From Nostoc sp. 106C (GTDB lineage Bacteria; Cyanobacteriota; Cyanobacteriia; Cyanobacteriales; Nostocaceae): a stretch of DNA of 44,877 bases. Below, in pieces: positions 17,908 through 27,439 of this stretch. The stretch's first letter is position 1; every line of letters starts with the position of its first letter. Both the position numbers and the translations under genes were made by a program. Below the pieces are notes generated by a model. That model was not told the DNA's origin. It saw nothing but the letters and a program-made list of their open reading frames with translations, and did not search any database. The stretch covers positions 1 to 44,877 of the forward strand of contig NZ_MTAW01000112.1 in NCBI RefSeq assembly GCF_002154725.1. The letters are read 5' to 3'.

Positions 17908-19353
17908 ATGTCACAAGTAGAGAAGATAAAGTTATTCCTAGCTTCGCCAAGTGATGTACCTAAAGAGCGTAATTATTTAGTTGAAGTAATCGATGAAATT
18001 AACCGTACCATTGCTTCTAGTAAAGGAGTGATGCTGGATGTTATCCGTTCTGAAAAGAACACCTTTCCCGGTTATGGACAGGATGGTCAAGCAGTTCTCA
18101 ATATGCAAATCGGCAAAATGCAAGAGTATGCATTGTTTGTCGGCATTATGTGGAACCGCATCGGCACTCCAACACCGCGTGCTGAGTCTGGGACAGTTGA
18201 AGAATTTGAGCGGGCTGTTAAATCGTTGCAAAAAAAAGGTCAGCCTGAAATATGGTTTTATTTTCGACAATCAGCAGCACAACTTAATACGGAGGAAGCA
18301 CTAGAACAACGACGAAAGGTACTGGTATTTAAGAAAAAAATTCAAGGAAAAGCATTGATCCGAGAATACTCTGCTCCCGCAAACTTCCGAGATCAATTTC
18401 GTGAGCATGTATTGTTATGGTTAAGCAACCGTGAAAGCAAACCTCTTCAACCCATTATTAGTGCTTCCAAAAACAGTAAATTATTACCCACAGTCAATGA
18501 TACTTCAAAATCTTCGACTACTACAGTAGCCAGTCGTAGAAAATCAAATTCACCCTCCACGCAGAAAAGCACGCAATTAAAGTCATCTTCCACAGTAAAA
18601 ACACAATTACCTGCTAGAACTGTTTCCACAACTCGTTCCAGAAAAAGTGTTAGCAGTTCAGGCGCATGGGTTTTGCTAGATGACAAAATATTCTTAACTG
18701 AATCTGTTGACACTCAAGCAGATCAGAGTGTGATACTCCAGATTTCATCGGCTGATTCAAAACAAGAAGCAGCCTTACGTAATCTGCACCCAGAACAACA
18801 TTATTCTAAAAAGCAAATTTCCTACGCTTACCAAAATGAAGCAGCAATAATGCAGGTAGAGAGTGTTCTGCCAAGATCCATAAGGGGTAAAACTACCTTG
18901 GTCCTTACCTTAAAACCATATTCACAGGCACAAGGAAACAGCGTGATAGAGATGAACTTTAATGGCTATAGCGCAGACAAAATTGCTGAGTTACGTGCGC
19001 GTTTTCTATTACTCAACGAACTACTCTCTCCTAGCCAGAACAGAAATGATTATTCCATACTTAATTCCTTTATTAAGGGTTATGACAATTCCGCCAAAGT
19101 AGAACAATGTGTTTTTATCAATTTATGGGCAAGACTAAAAAATGACCCGCAGCTTTTCCTAACTCATGCACGTCTTACAGCAATTTATTATTTAAAAATG
19201 AGCCGCATAGTTGAACATATATTAGAGTTGAAACTTACTCTACTCAAAAATAATATATTATCTGTTCAATTCCGTGGGCAAAGAAAGCAAGCTTACAGTA
19301 ATCAAGAACCTGCTATCATTGAGGTAAAAGGTAATTGCGATCTGAACACATAA
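17908..19353 (+). CDS. DUF4062-type protein, proposed signalling partner 2
   Basis: A 481-residue protein. Residues 1-175 are a DUF4062-type domain matching the protein at 15152: KLFLASPSDVPKERNYL (8-24), YALFVGIMWNRIGTPT (74-89), SGTVEEFERA (94-103, E98/E99) and a strand IWFYF. Residues 178-250 are a Ser/Thr/Lys-rich disordered linker (many TTV, SRKS and STQ words). Residues 250-481 form a mixed alpha/beta C-terminal domain of unknown family, clearly different from that of the first DUF4062 protein. No TM helix or signal peptide. It follows the macro gene by 237 nt on the same strand, so it may have its own promoter. It probably belongs to the same defence cassette. Confidence 0.75.
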   Translation: MSQVEKIKLFLASPSDVPKERNYLVEVIDEINRTIASSKGVMLDVIRSEKNTFPGYGQDGQAVLNMQIGKMQEYALFVGIMWNRIGTPTPRAESGTVEEFERAVKSLQKKGQPEIWFYFRQSAAQLNTEEALEQRRKVLVFKKKIQGKALIREYSAPANFRDQFREHVLLWLSNRESKPLQPIISASKNSKLLPTVNDTSKSSTTTVASRRKSNSPSTQKSTQLKSSSTVKTQLPARTVSTTRSRKSVSSSGAWVLLDDKIFLTESVDTQADQSVILQISSADSKQEAALRNLHPEQHYSKKQISYAYQNEAAIMQVESVLPRSIRGKTTLVLTLKPYSQAQGNSVIEMNFNGYSADKIAELRARFLLLNELLSPSQNRNDYSILNSFIKGYDNSAKVEQCVFINLWARLKNDPQLFLTHARLTAIYYLKMSRIVEHILELKLTLLKNNILSVQFRGQRKQAYSNQEPAIIEVKGNCDLNT

Positions 19354-19397
19354 AATCTTAGTAGGTAAGATTGAATAACATGACACACGAACCCTGC

Positions 19398-19679
19398 TTA
19401 GGCTTTGCGGCTGATGCTTACGCCCAGATTCGGGGTTTGAGTTTGGCCGTTGTTACCTAAAGTTTTGGCGGGTTGAATATAGACAACCACGATAGGTTGC
19501 TGTTGAACTTGCTCAACGACGAGTATGTTTAATTCCTCGCCCAATATACGGCTCATAAAACTTTTAAGAATAGGGGCGACCCTGAAAAGAATTTGAGTAC
19601 CATCGACTAATATCTCCTTTCTATGGACATATAGAGTTAACAATTTGGTTAGGGCGATTCCTTTTAAAATAGGGTGCAT
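19398..19679 (-). CDS. hypothetical protein, 93 residues
   Basis: An open frame with a plausible protein composition: IALTKLLTLYVHRKEILVDG, then LGEELNILVVEQVQQQPIVV. It starts 4 nt after the stop codon of the 5'-nucleotidase gene on the same strand, which could mean translational coupling. No ribosome-binding site or family was recognised. It borders the right end of the HIP1-free island. It may be a real gene or a fragment. Confidence 0.4.
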   Translation of the reverse strand: MHPILKGIALTKLLTLYVHRKEILVDGTQILFRVAPILKSFMSRILGEELNILVVEQVQQQPIVVVYIQPAKTLGNNGQTQTPNLGVSISRKA

Positions 19680-19683
19680 AGAA

Positions 19684-21189
19684 TCATTTCAAAATCTGGC
19701 TTATAGTTGCTTGGTTCTTTAGCTGATCAATCACAGCAAAACGAATATCCCGTTTTTCAGCAATCAGCTTAATACCAGATTGTTGAAGATTTAAGAAATC
19801 TAATCCTTTTTCTTTACCACTGATTAAAAAGTCATTAATTGCAACTTTGTAAGTCCTTTTGGGGTCAAGAGGTTTGCCTTGAATTAACCAATTTCCTGAA
19901 CTTGGTGCTTGGCTAACATTGGCTGTTTGCAAATAGCCACCACTACCTTTATTGGCTTGACCTCGATCCAATACCCTTTTTAATAGCGCACCATTCATTT
20001 CTACTGCCACAACTTTGCCGCCAAAAGGTAATATCCGAATTACATCATATTGGGTAATCGGGCCTGGTGGAATGACATCATCAATCCGAATTGAACCACC
20101 ATTAAATACAGCTAAATCTGCATTTGCTACTTCCTTTAACATTGCCTTCGCAATCAACTCTGTCAGCTGGGTGGATTTGTTGCGGACGCTAGATTCTAAA
20201 CCATCTAAAGCAATTGGTAATTGTGCAATTACTCGCTCTGGTTCAAAACCATTGGCGCGAAACGCCTGATAACCTCGTTCTAGCCATTCCTTGACTACGC
20301 TTAAAGTTTTGGGTTCGTCGGGAATTTTATCGGTAATTGCTACTAGTCGGGAGTTAATCTGGAGGCTTCTTTTGATAGTATCGTAGTTCAATTGGTGAAC
20401 GTAGACTGTACGGGCATTAGCATCTGCTTTAAAAATCGGTGTAAAATCCCGACCCCGCCATTGCTGGATATTTTCATGCTCGTGACCACCGAGAATAATA
20501 TCAATTTCTGGTACAGTTTCCGCTAGTATGCGATCGCTTTCAATTGGTAGATGGGTGATGGCAACTACAATATCAACTTTACCCTTGAGCGCCTTCACTT
20601 GCTGCTTGGCTGTTTCAATGGGATCGGTATAACTAACGTAATTAGGCTGATTACTGTTAAGAGTGAGGCCAATTAACCCTACCCTAACCACAGCACCGCG
20701 ATCGCCTTTGACATTAAATATTATTGAGCGAGGCACACCTTTGAAAGGTTGCCCTTTGCTATCTGATACATTACTGGAAATCCAGCGAAAGCGAGATTCT
20801 TGCAAGCGTTGATAGAAAAGCTTTTCTGCTAGATCAAATTCATGATTGCCAAAAGTTGCGTAGTCAAAGCCTACAGCATTCATCACAGCTACCATTTGCT
20901 GACCTGCTAGCGGTATACCATTAATTTTGGCAGTTCCTAAAGCCGAAGGACTAAAAGCATCTCCTGCTAACACCGTGTAAGTACGAGGGTTTGCCTTGTA
21001 AAGTTGTTGTCGTAAGGTAGCAACACGCGCTAAACCGCCACGAGTCCCACCCTCCACTGGAGTAATTTCGTAAATATCATTGAGTTGCAGCAGGTTAATA
21101 TTCACGATTTCTGCCATGACAGGAGTTGCTACAGCTACCGTTGCTAACACCTGTAAAACTAAGCCGCAACCCTTCCAGATAAGTTTCAT
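19684..21189 (-). CDS. periplasmic 5'-nucleotidase / metallophosphatase (UshA type)
   Basis: A 501-residue protein with a signal peptide (about residues 1-26, ending VMA-EI). The N-terminal metallophosphoesterase domain has the two-metal ligands NLLQLNDIYEI (near 34), FGNHEFDLAEKLF (near 115), ITHLP (near 213) and ILGGHEHEN (near 233). The C-terminal 5'-nucleotidase domain (about 330-490) has NGGSIRID and DVIRILPFGGKV and contains the substrate-binding site. Such enzymes hydrolyse extracellular nucleotides or 2',3'-cyclic nucleotides to recover phosphate and nucleosides. Length is normal for the family. The exact substrate is not determined from the sequence. Confidence 0.93.
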   Translation of the reverse strand: MKLIWKGCGLVLQVLATVAVATPVMAEIVNINLLQLNDIYEITPVEGGTRGGLARVATLRQQLYKANPRTYTVLAGDAFSPSALGTAKINGIPLAGQQMVAVMNAVGFDYATFGNHEFDLAEKLFYQRLQESRFRWISSNVSDSKGQPFKGVPRSIIFNVKGDRGAVVRVGLIGLTLNSNQPNYVSYTDPIETAKQQVKALKGKVDIVVAITHLPIESDRILAETVPEIDIILGGHEHENIQQWRGRDFTPIFKADANARTVYVHQLNYDTIKRSLQINSRLVAITDKIPDEPKTLSVVKEWLERGYQAFRANGFEPERVIAQLPIALDGLESSVRNKSTQLTELIAKAMLKEVANADLAVFNGGSIRIDDVIPPGPITQYDVIRILPFGGKVVAVEMNGALLKRVLDRGQANKGSGGYLQTANVSQAPSSGNWLIQGKPLDPKRTYKVAINDFLISGKEKGLDFLNLQQSGIKLIAEKRDIRFAVIDQLKNQATISQILK

Positions 21190-21412
21190 TTTTAGCTTGG
21201 AATCCCTTATAATCTACGGAATTGATTTTAAGGGTTTTTACGTTTCTGAAAAAAGCGATCGCGAGATAATGTTGATTACTTAATGACAGACATAAAAAAT
21301 ATCCGTAATTGTCCGGTGTTGGGCACTGTTTCTGTAGATGAGGTTTTGCGTAAGAAGAAACAGAGCATTGATTGCCAATGCTGATGAATACGCTATCAAT
21401 GCCAAACTATTC

Positions 21413-21652
21413 TTAGGATGCCCAACAGGTTTTTTCTGGAAACAATCCTTTTTTCCAGTATTGTCGAACTTTTACTGCTGCTCGTTGGAAAAGTGCTTGT
21501 GAGTTTTGAGTAGGTGTTTCTTGAAGTTCCTTAACTTCTCCACTAGATTTATCTAGCCATAAAGAACCTAGATGATCTTCATTGGGACCGAAGCAGTAAG
21601 TAACGCCTGTATCATCCTCCTTGTCTTTTAAAATCAATACGTAAAAAGCCAT
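21413..21652 (-). CDS. small hypothetical protein
   Basis: About 79 residues from the ATG chosen here (MAFYVLILKDKEDDTG). An ATG seven codons upstream (MHILSCF) is the alternative. The sequence VTYCFGPNEDHLGSLWLDKS looks like a real beta-rich protein core, followed by a helix QALFQRAAVKVRQYWKKG. No family was recognised. It lies between the 5'-nucleotidase and the glycosyl hydrolase, all on the minus strand, 92 nt beyond the hydrolase stop. Confidence 0.5.
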   Translation of the reverse strand: MAFYVLILKDKEDDTGVTYCFGPNEDHLGSLWLDKSSGEVKELQETPTQNSQALFQRAAVKVRQYWKKGLFPEKTCWAS

Positions 21653-21744
21653 AAAACAAGATAATATATGCATTAATTATACTGTCCAAATCTTGATACT
21701 GATAGTATTTGACTGTTGAGTTGGGAAAATAGGGAAAATTTTCT

Positions 21745-23289
21745 TTAATTGCCAATAGCAGCTTGTCCCTGAGTACCGTAGCGATTGACTGCGGAAATAG
21801 CCACACTATCAATCTGTGAATGAGAATCATGGCTATCAAATAAGTAGGAAGTTTGCCATCCAGGGAGGATTTTTGTACTCCACTGATTGCCAGTTCTAGT
21901 TTGCAAGACCCACAGCCATACCTTGTCCTGTCCTATAGATTGCCAGGTGAGTTTGATTTTACCTGTAGTTGCATCTCGATCAATTTTCAGCGCAGGTTGA
22001 GTAGGTACCGACTTGTCTAACCAGGGAGAAGCGGGAACTAGTGCAGGAGCAGAGTAAGCTTGCTTTTCTAGCAAATCGGAAATGCGATCGCGATTCTGCA
22101 TTAAAGGCTTCATACTGTAGTGAATGTTACCAGTTGCTCCGGCAAAACCTCGCGTTGTTTTAATCTGATAGAGAATTTCATTTGCAGGCCAAGCAGCTGA
22201 ACTACGGTCGCCTATACGACTAGTAAAATTACCAGGCCAGATATGTCTTCCTAGTTGGTTCTGTTTGATCCACCAATTCAGCAAAACAGGATAACTTTGT
22301 TGAGTTTTCTCAATTTTCCAATATAACTGGGGTGCAAAATAGTCTAACCACCCGTTAGTTAACCATTGGCGGGAATCAGCATATATTTGATTGTACGCAT
22401 CGAAGGCTCCACCACCGTCAACACTCTTTGTCTGAGCAGGATAGCCTGGTCGCCAGATACCGAAGGGACTAATACCTAACTTCACCCAAGGTTTTTCCTT
22501 TTTGATTGCTTGATAGAGACGCTGTACTAATGTATTAATGTTTTCCCGTCTCCAATCATCGCGGTTGAGTGTCCCTCCCGCTTTTAAGTATTTCTGCCAA
22601 CTTGGTGTGTCGGGAAAATCAATAACACGCCTTTGGGCATCTCGTTCTGGATATGGATAGAAATAATCGTCAAGATGAACTGCATCTATGTCGTAGCGCT
22701 TGACGACATCCATAATAACTGCGAGGGTATAATCCTGAACTTCCGGTTCACCGGGATCTAGCCAGAGATACTTGCCATACTGCTTCACCCATTGGGGATG
22801 AAGTTTGCTGACGTGGTTTGCAGAAATTGGCGATTTAGATTGGGGATGATGGGCGCGAAAAGGATTAAACCAAGCGTGCAATTCTATCCCACGCTTGTGC
22901 GCTTCTTCGACAGCAAAAGCTAAGGGGTCATAATCAGGTGCGGGTGCTTTACCCATCTCTCCCGTCAAAAAATCCGACCAAGGTTCATAGGGAGAGGCGT
23001 ACAACGCATCAGCAGCAGGGCGTACCTGTAAGATAACTGCATTCAGCTTTAAAGCAACAGCGCGATCGAGCATTGCAATCAGTTCCGCTTGCTGCTGTGA
23101 TGTTGTCAATCCCGGACGGGAAGGCCAATCAATATTGGCTACAGAAGCAATCCAAACCCCACGAAACTCGCGTGTTGGGGAAGGAGGGAGAGACTGAGAT
23201 TGTGGCTGCGGAACTTCTGTAGACTTAACAGAGGGGCTAACTAGAAGTAGTAATCCACTGAGGCAAATTGCTTTTAAGTAGCTAGACAT
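21745..23289 (-). CDS. GHL10-type (DUF187) glycosyl hydrolase, exported
   Basis: About 514 residues from the ATG of MSSYLKAICLSG. The upstream TTG start is possible but would precede the signal peptide. The signal peptide is about residues 1-24 (LSGLLLLVSPSVKS). A TIM-barrel of the GHL10/DUF187 family follows: REFRGVWIASVANIDWPS, LNAVILQVRPAADALY, LHAWFNPFRAHHP, then AVHLDDYFYPYP with acidic residues, and GISPFGIWRP. A short fibronectin-like C-terminal domain (about 410-510) ends the protein. The family is thought to act on envelope polysaccharides, but the substrate is unknown. It stands alone. Confidence 0.9.
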   Translation of the reverse strand: MSSYLKAICLSGLLLLVSPSVKSTEVPQPQSQSLPPSPTREFRGVWIASVANIDWPSRPGLTTSQQQAELIAMLDRAVALKLNAVILQVRPAADALYASPYEPWSDFLTGEMGKAPAPDYDPLAFAVEEAHKRGIELHAWFNPFRAHHPQSKSPISANHVSKLHPQWVKQYGKYLWLDPGEPEVQDYTLAVIMDVVKRYDIDAVHLDDYFYPYPERDAQRRVIDFPDTPSWQKYLKAGGTLNRDDWRRENINTLVQRLYQAIKKEKPWVKLGISPFGIWRPGYPAQTKSVDGGGAFDAYNQIYADSRQWLTNGWLDYFAPQLYWKIEKTQQSYPVLLNWWIKQNQLGRHIWPGNFTSRIGDRSSAAWPANEILYQIKTTRGFAGATGNIHYSMKPLMQNRDRISDLLEKQAYSAPALVPASPWLDKSVPTQPALKIDRDATTGKIKLTWQSIGQDKVWLWVLQTRTGNQWSTKILPGWQTSYLFDSHDSHSQIDSVAISAVNRYGTQGQAAIGN

Positions 23290-23447
23290 CAGATAAAGTA
23301 AAGTTTTAAGAAAAATCAATAGCAGTCCGAACTAGTACAGCAAGGCGGAAATCAAGCTACCATTCAAGATGCACAAAAAGCATAGGTTATCAGCTTTTTG
23401 GTTTTTGATTTTGGACTGCCGCGTAGTGGTACTAGGTATATAAACCA

Positions 23448-24605
23448 TTGGAGAAGCAATTGACCCTACCTCAACGTCTTAGATCTCTGGATGTTTTTCG
23501 TGGTTTTGCGATCGCCTCAATGATTCTAGTCAATAATCCTGGTAGTTGGGATGAGATTTATCCACCACTAGATCATGCTGAGTGGAACGGTTACACACCC
23601 ACAGATTTCGTCTTTCCGTTCTTTCTGTTCATTGTCGGCGTGGCGATGCCTTTTTCCCTGTCCAAATATACAAAAGAAAATCGTCCTACTCAGGCTGTTT
23701 ATTGGCGAATTGCACGTAGAGCTTTAATTTTATTTGGACTGGGATTATTTTTAGCGTTATTTTCCTTAACTCTAGATTTCTGGCTGAATGGTGCGCCTGC
23801 TGACTCGTTCGCCAAGATTCGGATTATGGGTGTATTGCAACGGATCAGTCTAGCTTATCTAATAAGTGCGATCGCAGTACTTAACCTTGAACGCCGGGCT
23901 TTATGGATATTAGCGGCAATCTTGCTTATTGGCTATTGGGCTGCAATGGTACTCATTCCCGTTCCTGGTTATGGTGCTGGTAACTTGACACCAGAAGGCA
24001 ATTTAGTAGGATATTGCGATCGCTTAATTTTAGGACAGCAACACTTATTAGCAGGCAAACCCTTCGATCCTGAGGGTTTACTGAGTACCTTACCTGCTGT
24101 TGTTACAGTTCTCGCTGGTTACTTTACTGGGGAATGGTTAAGATCGCAACCTCAGCAAAGTCGCACCAGCATCAATTTAGCTATTGTTGGGGTTAGTTGC
24201 GTTTTGGTCGGTCATTTGTGGGGCTTTTTATTCCCTATCAATAAACAATTGTGGACAAGTTCTTATGTTATCTTCACCGCTGGTTTTGCGTTGTTATTGC
24301 TGGCTACTTGTTATGAATTAATAGAAGTACGCGGTTTAAAATGGCTAGGCTTTCCCTTAGAAGTGATGGGATTAAATGCAATCTTCGCTTTTGTAGGGTC
24401 TGGTTTCGTAGCAAGAATATTAATTAAAACTCACATCGGTACTGGTACTGGCGCACCAACTACATACACTTGGATTTACGAACATTTATTTAAACCTTGG
24501 GCAGGTTCGCTGAATGGTTCTCTGTTATTTGCTATAACAACCGTATGTTTTTGGTGGTTGATTCTTTATTTCATGTATCGCCGTAGTTGGTATTTTAAAA
24601 TTTAA
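23448..24605 (+). CDS. HGSNAT-like (DUF5009) membrane acyltransferase
   Basis: A 385-residue integral membrane protein with about 9-10 hydrophobic helices. The N-terminal signature RLRSLDVFRGFAIASMILVN and then FVFPFFLFIVGVAMPFSL are typical of the heparan-alpha-glucosaminide N-acetyltransferase / DUF5009 family. These proteins are proposed to acetylate amino sugars across the membrane. The frame has no ATG near its start. TTG at 23448 is open, but TTG at 23460 is better placed, because GGAG lies 6 nt before it. The target sugar cannot be told from the sequence. Confidence 0.88.
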   Translation: MEKQLTLPQRLRSLDVFRGFAIASMILVNNPGSWDEIYPPLDHAEWNGYTPTDFVFPFFLFIVGVAMPFSLSKYTKENRPTQAVYWRIARRALILFGLGLFLALFSLTLDFWLNGAPADSFAKIRIMGVLQRISLAYLISAIAVLNLERRALWILAAILLIGYWAAMVLIPVPGYGAGNLTPEGNLVGYCDRLILGQQHLLAGKPFDPEGLLSTLPAVVTVLAGYFTGEWLRSQPQQSRTSINLAIVGVSCVLVGHLWGFLFPINKQLWTSSYVIFTAGFALLLLATCYELIEVRGLKWLGFPLEVMGLNAIFAFVGSGFVARILIKTHIGTGTGAPTTYTWIYEHLFKPWAGSLNGSLLFAITTVCFWWLILYFMYRRSWYFKI

Positions 24606-24783
24606 TCTTCACACATTAGGCATTTCAAAGAGGCGATCGCATCTCACGAATTCTGCAAGCTTAGAGCATTCAAAACACTACTGCAATAAACTGAAAATAA
24701 AAGACAATTACGTGGCTGAAACTTTTTAAATGCGATCGCATTTTATTGGCAAATAAAATAAAGAACCACAGAGAACACAGAGG

Positions 24784-27423
24784 TTAGATTCTAGGGTTAT
24801 TAAGTTGTTGCCAAATTCTTTCTGGCGTCATGGGGAGTTGGTGAATTCTGCATCCTGTGGCGTGGGCGATCGCATTGGCTATGGCAGGCGCTGTACAATT
24901 GGTTGTAATTTCTCCCACACCTTTGGCACCGAATGGCCCGTAAGGATCGGCTGCTTCGACTAAAATTACTTCCATTGGTGGCATATCTGCGGCAGTGGGA
25001 ATGCGATATTGGCGCAATGTAGGGTTAAGAATTTGTCCTTGTTCGTCAAATAATAATTCTTCAGTTAAAGCGTAACCAATTCCCATCGCTATTCCACCAG
25101 TTGCTTGTCCGTAGCACATACGTGGATTTATTGCTTTACCTAAATCAATTGCTTGGACACATCGTAAAACTTGAACTTTGCCTGTTTCTGTATCAACTTC
25201 TACTTCTACACCTTGCACAGCAAAAGTTAAAGTTGATTCATCTGCTGTATAGGTAACTTCAACGCTAGTTTCATTTGTGGAAAGTAGTTTTTCGGCTGCT
25301 AGTTTAACAGCTTGTCCAGAAATATAAATTGTTGCAGAAGCATAAGAACCTGCATCAAATGGTGTTTCTTGGGTATCGCCGGAAATGATATGAATATCGG
25401 CAACGCTGACATTTAAAACTTCTGCTGCTATTTGTCGCAGTGTTGTATCTGAACCTGTGCCAACATCTACGCTACCTGTTCTTAATTCATATTTGCCATT
25501 AGGTAACAAAGATAATTTGACGCTAGCAACGTGGATTTTACATAAACCACTTCCTTGCATAGAAACGGCAAACCCGACACCACGACGGCGAGAACCTTCT
25601 ATGATTGGTGGTGTATTAGGAACATATTTAAGTGATTGGATAACTTTTTCCCAACATTCTTGAACGGCGTAGCTACCAATTAAGTTAAAGTGGCTATCAG
25701 AGTTGCCTAAATTAATTACATCTCCCGCATGAATTAAGTTTTTACAACGCATTTCTATGGGGTCAATTTTTAGCTTTTGGGCAATTTCATCAATTTGGCT
25801 TTCCATGACAAAAGTGCCTTGAGTTGCACCATAACCGCGAAATGCACCCGCAGGCATTGTATTTGTATAAACGGCAAAACCTTGAAATCTTTTATTTGGG
25901 CAACGATACAAACCTAAAGGTATATAACCTGATAAAAATACCACTGTTTGTCCATGATTGCCATAGGCACCTGTATTGCCAATTACTTGCATATCTTGGG
26001 CAACAATTGTACCATCGGCTTTCACACCTGTTTTAAGTCTAATTGTCATTGCATGGCGGCTATTTGTGGCGGTAAATTCCTCTTTTCTAGAAAATTCCCA
26101 CTGCACGGGTTGACCTGTGCATAAAGTTGCTAATACACACAAATCTTCTGATAAGATCTCTTGTTTATTACCAAAGCCACCGCCAAGCTGTGCTTTATAA
26201 ACTCGAATTTTATCTTTAGGTAAGTTGAATATTTGCGAGAGTAACCGCTGACAATGAAAAGGTACTTGAGTACTGGAACGCACAACTAAAGTACCATCAG
26301 CTTCTAGCCAACTAATAGTTACGTGTGGTTCCAGGTGGACATGTTGAACTGCTGGTAAATTATAGGTATTTTCGACAATTAAATCTGCTGCTTTAAATCC
26401 CTGTTTTACATCACCAGATTCAAGAAATATTTTGCCAGAAATGTTGTGATTTCTATCAGGTATTTGGGTTGATTCTGATTCATCGTGAATCACAACACTA
26501 CAATTGCTCATCGCTTGCTCAGGGTCGAGAACGTGGGGTAATATTTCGTAATCGACGGCAATTAATTCACAAGCTTGTTCTGCAATACTGGGTGATTCTG
26601 CAACCACAGCCGCCACGCGATCGCCTACAAATCTTACTTTATTATCTAATAGGTAATGATCTAGCGGATCGGGCACTGGTTCAGCATGACCAGCGGTAGT
26701 GTAAGGTATCCTGAGGACATCTTCGTGGGTGAAAATCGCCACTACACCGGGGAGTGCTTTCGCTTTGGCGGTATCAATGTTGCGGATACGGGCATGAGCA
26801 TAAGGCGATCGCAATACCTTAAGATGAAGTAAACCAGGTAGTGAAATATCTGCTGTGTAGGATGCTTTCCCTGTGACAATTGCTGCACCATCTTGTTTGG
26901 GAATGCTTTTTCCCACAGACTCTAAAGAATTTGGAACCGCCGTACTGACATTACATCTGTGTTTATCGGTGTTCATCTGTGGTTGATAATATTCCAGAAT
27001 ACTTTCAATAATCGCTTGATAACCAGTACAACGACAAAGATTTCCTTTTAAAGCCAACCGTAATTCATCTTCTGATAACTCCGGTAACTTTGCCGCACTC
27101 ATAATCATCCCAGGAGTGCAGAAACCACATTGAAAACCTTGTGCAGTCAAAAATGCTTGCTGTATTGGTGCAAGTTCTCCATTTTGGGAAAGTCCTTCAA
27201 TTGTCGTTACCAATTTATTAGCAATTCGCATCGCTGGGTAAATACAACTGTGAATAGCTGTGTCATTTATCCAAACAGTACAAGCACCACAATCACCCGA
27301 ATCGCAAACACGATGGACACCAAAATAACCCAATTGGCGTAATAAACTCAACAGGCTAGTTCCAGGTTGACAAGTTTCTGTATAAGGTTGGTTATTCACA
27401 TAAAATTTTAATGGTTCTATCAT
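24784..27423 (-). CDS. fused 2Fe-2S and molybdopterin subunits of a xanthine dehydrogenase-family enzyme
   Basis: An 879-residue protein. Residues 1-155 are the two-cluster iron-sulfur subunit: [12 protein letters not shown] with a plant-type 2Fe-2S site, then CGFCTPGM and GNLCRCTGY for the second cluster. Residues about 175-870 are the molybdopterin subunit, with [31 protein letters not shown] and the catalytic Glu in [10 protein letters not shown] near the C-terminus. The two parts are separate genes in most relatives. The linker (MNTDKHRCN, about 153-161) is encoded by a dispersed intergenic repeat. The FAD subunit gene lies 16 nt upstream. Substrate is likely a purine or aldehyde and is unproven. 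Confidence 0.92.
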   Translation of the reverse strand: MIEPLKFYVNNQPYTETCQPGTSLLSLLRQLGYFGVHRVCDSGDCGACTVWINDTAIHSCIYPAMRIANKLVTTIEGLSQNGELAPIQQAFLTAQGFQCGFCTPGMIMSAAKLPELSEDELRLALKGNLCRCTGYQAIIESILEYYQPQMNTDKHRCNVSTAVPNSLESVGKSIPKQDGAAIVTGKASYTADISLPGLLHLKVLRSPYAHARIRNIDTAKAKALPGVVAIFTHEDVLRIPYTTAGHAEPVPDPLDHYLLDNKVRFVGDRVAAVVAESPSIAEQACELIAVDYEILPHVLDPEQAMSNCSVVIHDESESTQIPDRNHNISGKIFLESGDVKQGFKAADLIVENTYNLPAVQHVHLEPHVTISWLEADGTLVVRSSTQVPFHCQRLLSQIFNLPKDKIRVYKAQLGGGFGNKQEILSEDLCVLATLCTGQPVQWEFSRKEEFTATNSRHAMTIRLKTGVKADGTIVAQDMQVIGNTGAYGNHGQTVVFLSGYIPLGLYRCPNKRFQGFAVYTNTMPAGAFRGYGATQGTFVMESQIDEIAQKLKIDPIEMRCKNLIHAGDVINLGNSDSHFNLIGSYAVQECWEKVIQSLKYVPNTPPIIEGSRRRGVGFAVSMQGSGLCKIHVASVKLSLLPNGKYELRTGSVDVGTGSDTTLRQIAAEVLNVSVADIHIISGDTQETPFDAGSYASATIYISGQAVKLAAEKLLSTNETSVEVTYTADESTLTFAVQGVEVEVDTETGKVQVLRCVQAIDLGKAINPRMCYGQATGGIAMGIGYALTEELLFDEQGQILNPTLRQYRIPTAADMPPMEVILVEAADPYGPFGAKGVGEITTNCTAPAIANAIAHATGCRIHQLPMTPERIWQQLNNPRI
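26954..26982. repeat. dispersed repeat unit inside the fused gene
   Basis: CATCTGTGTTTATCGGTGTT and the following CATCTGTGG match the family at 3636-3696. On the coding strand it encodes QMNTDKHRC, the linker between the iron-sulfur and molybdopterin domains. Confidence 0.75.
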
Positions 27424-27439
27424 CTTAAAATTTGAATTA

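Noticed and set aside
21690-21839. part of a minus-strand frame overlapping the end of the glycosyl hydrolase and a hypothetical gene
   Set aside because: Overlaps two better supported frames and has no good start.
24600-24783. possible small gene between the acyltransferase and the molybdenum hydroxylase
   Set aside because: Only short frames, with two HIP1 sites; it is a convergent intergenic region.
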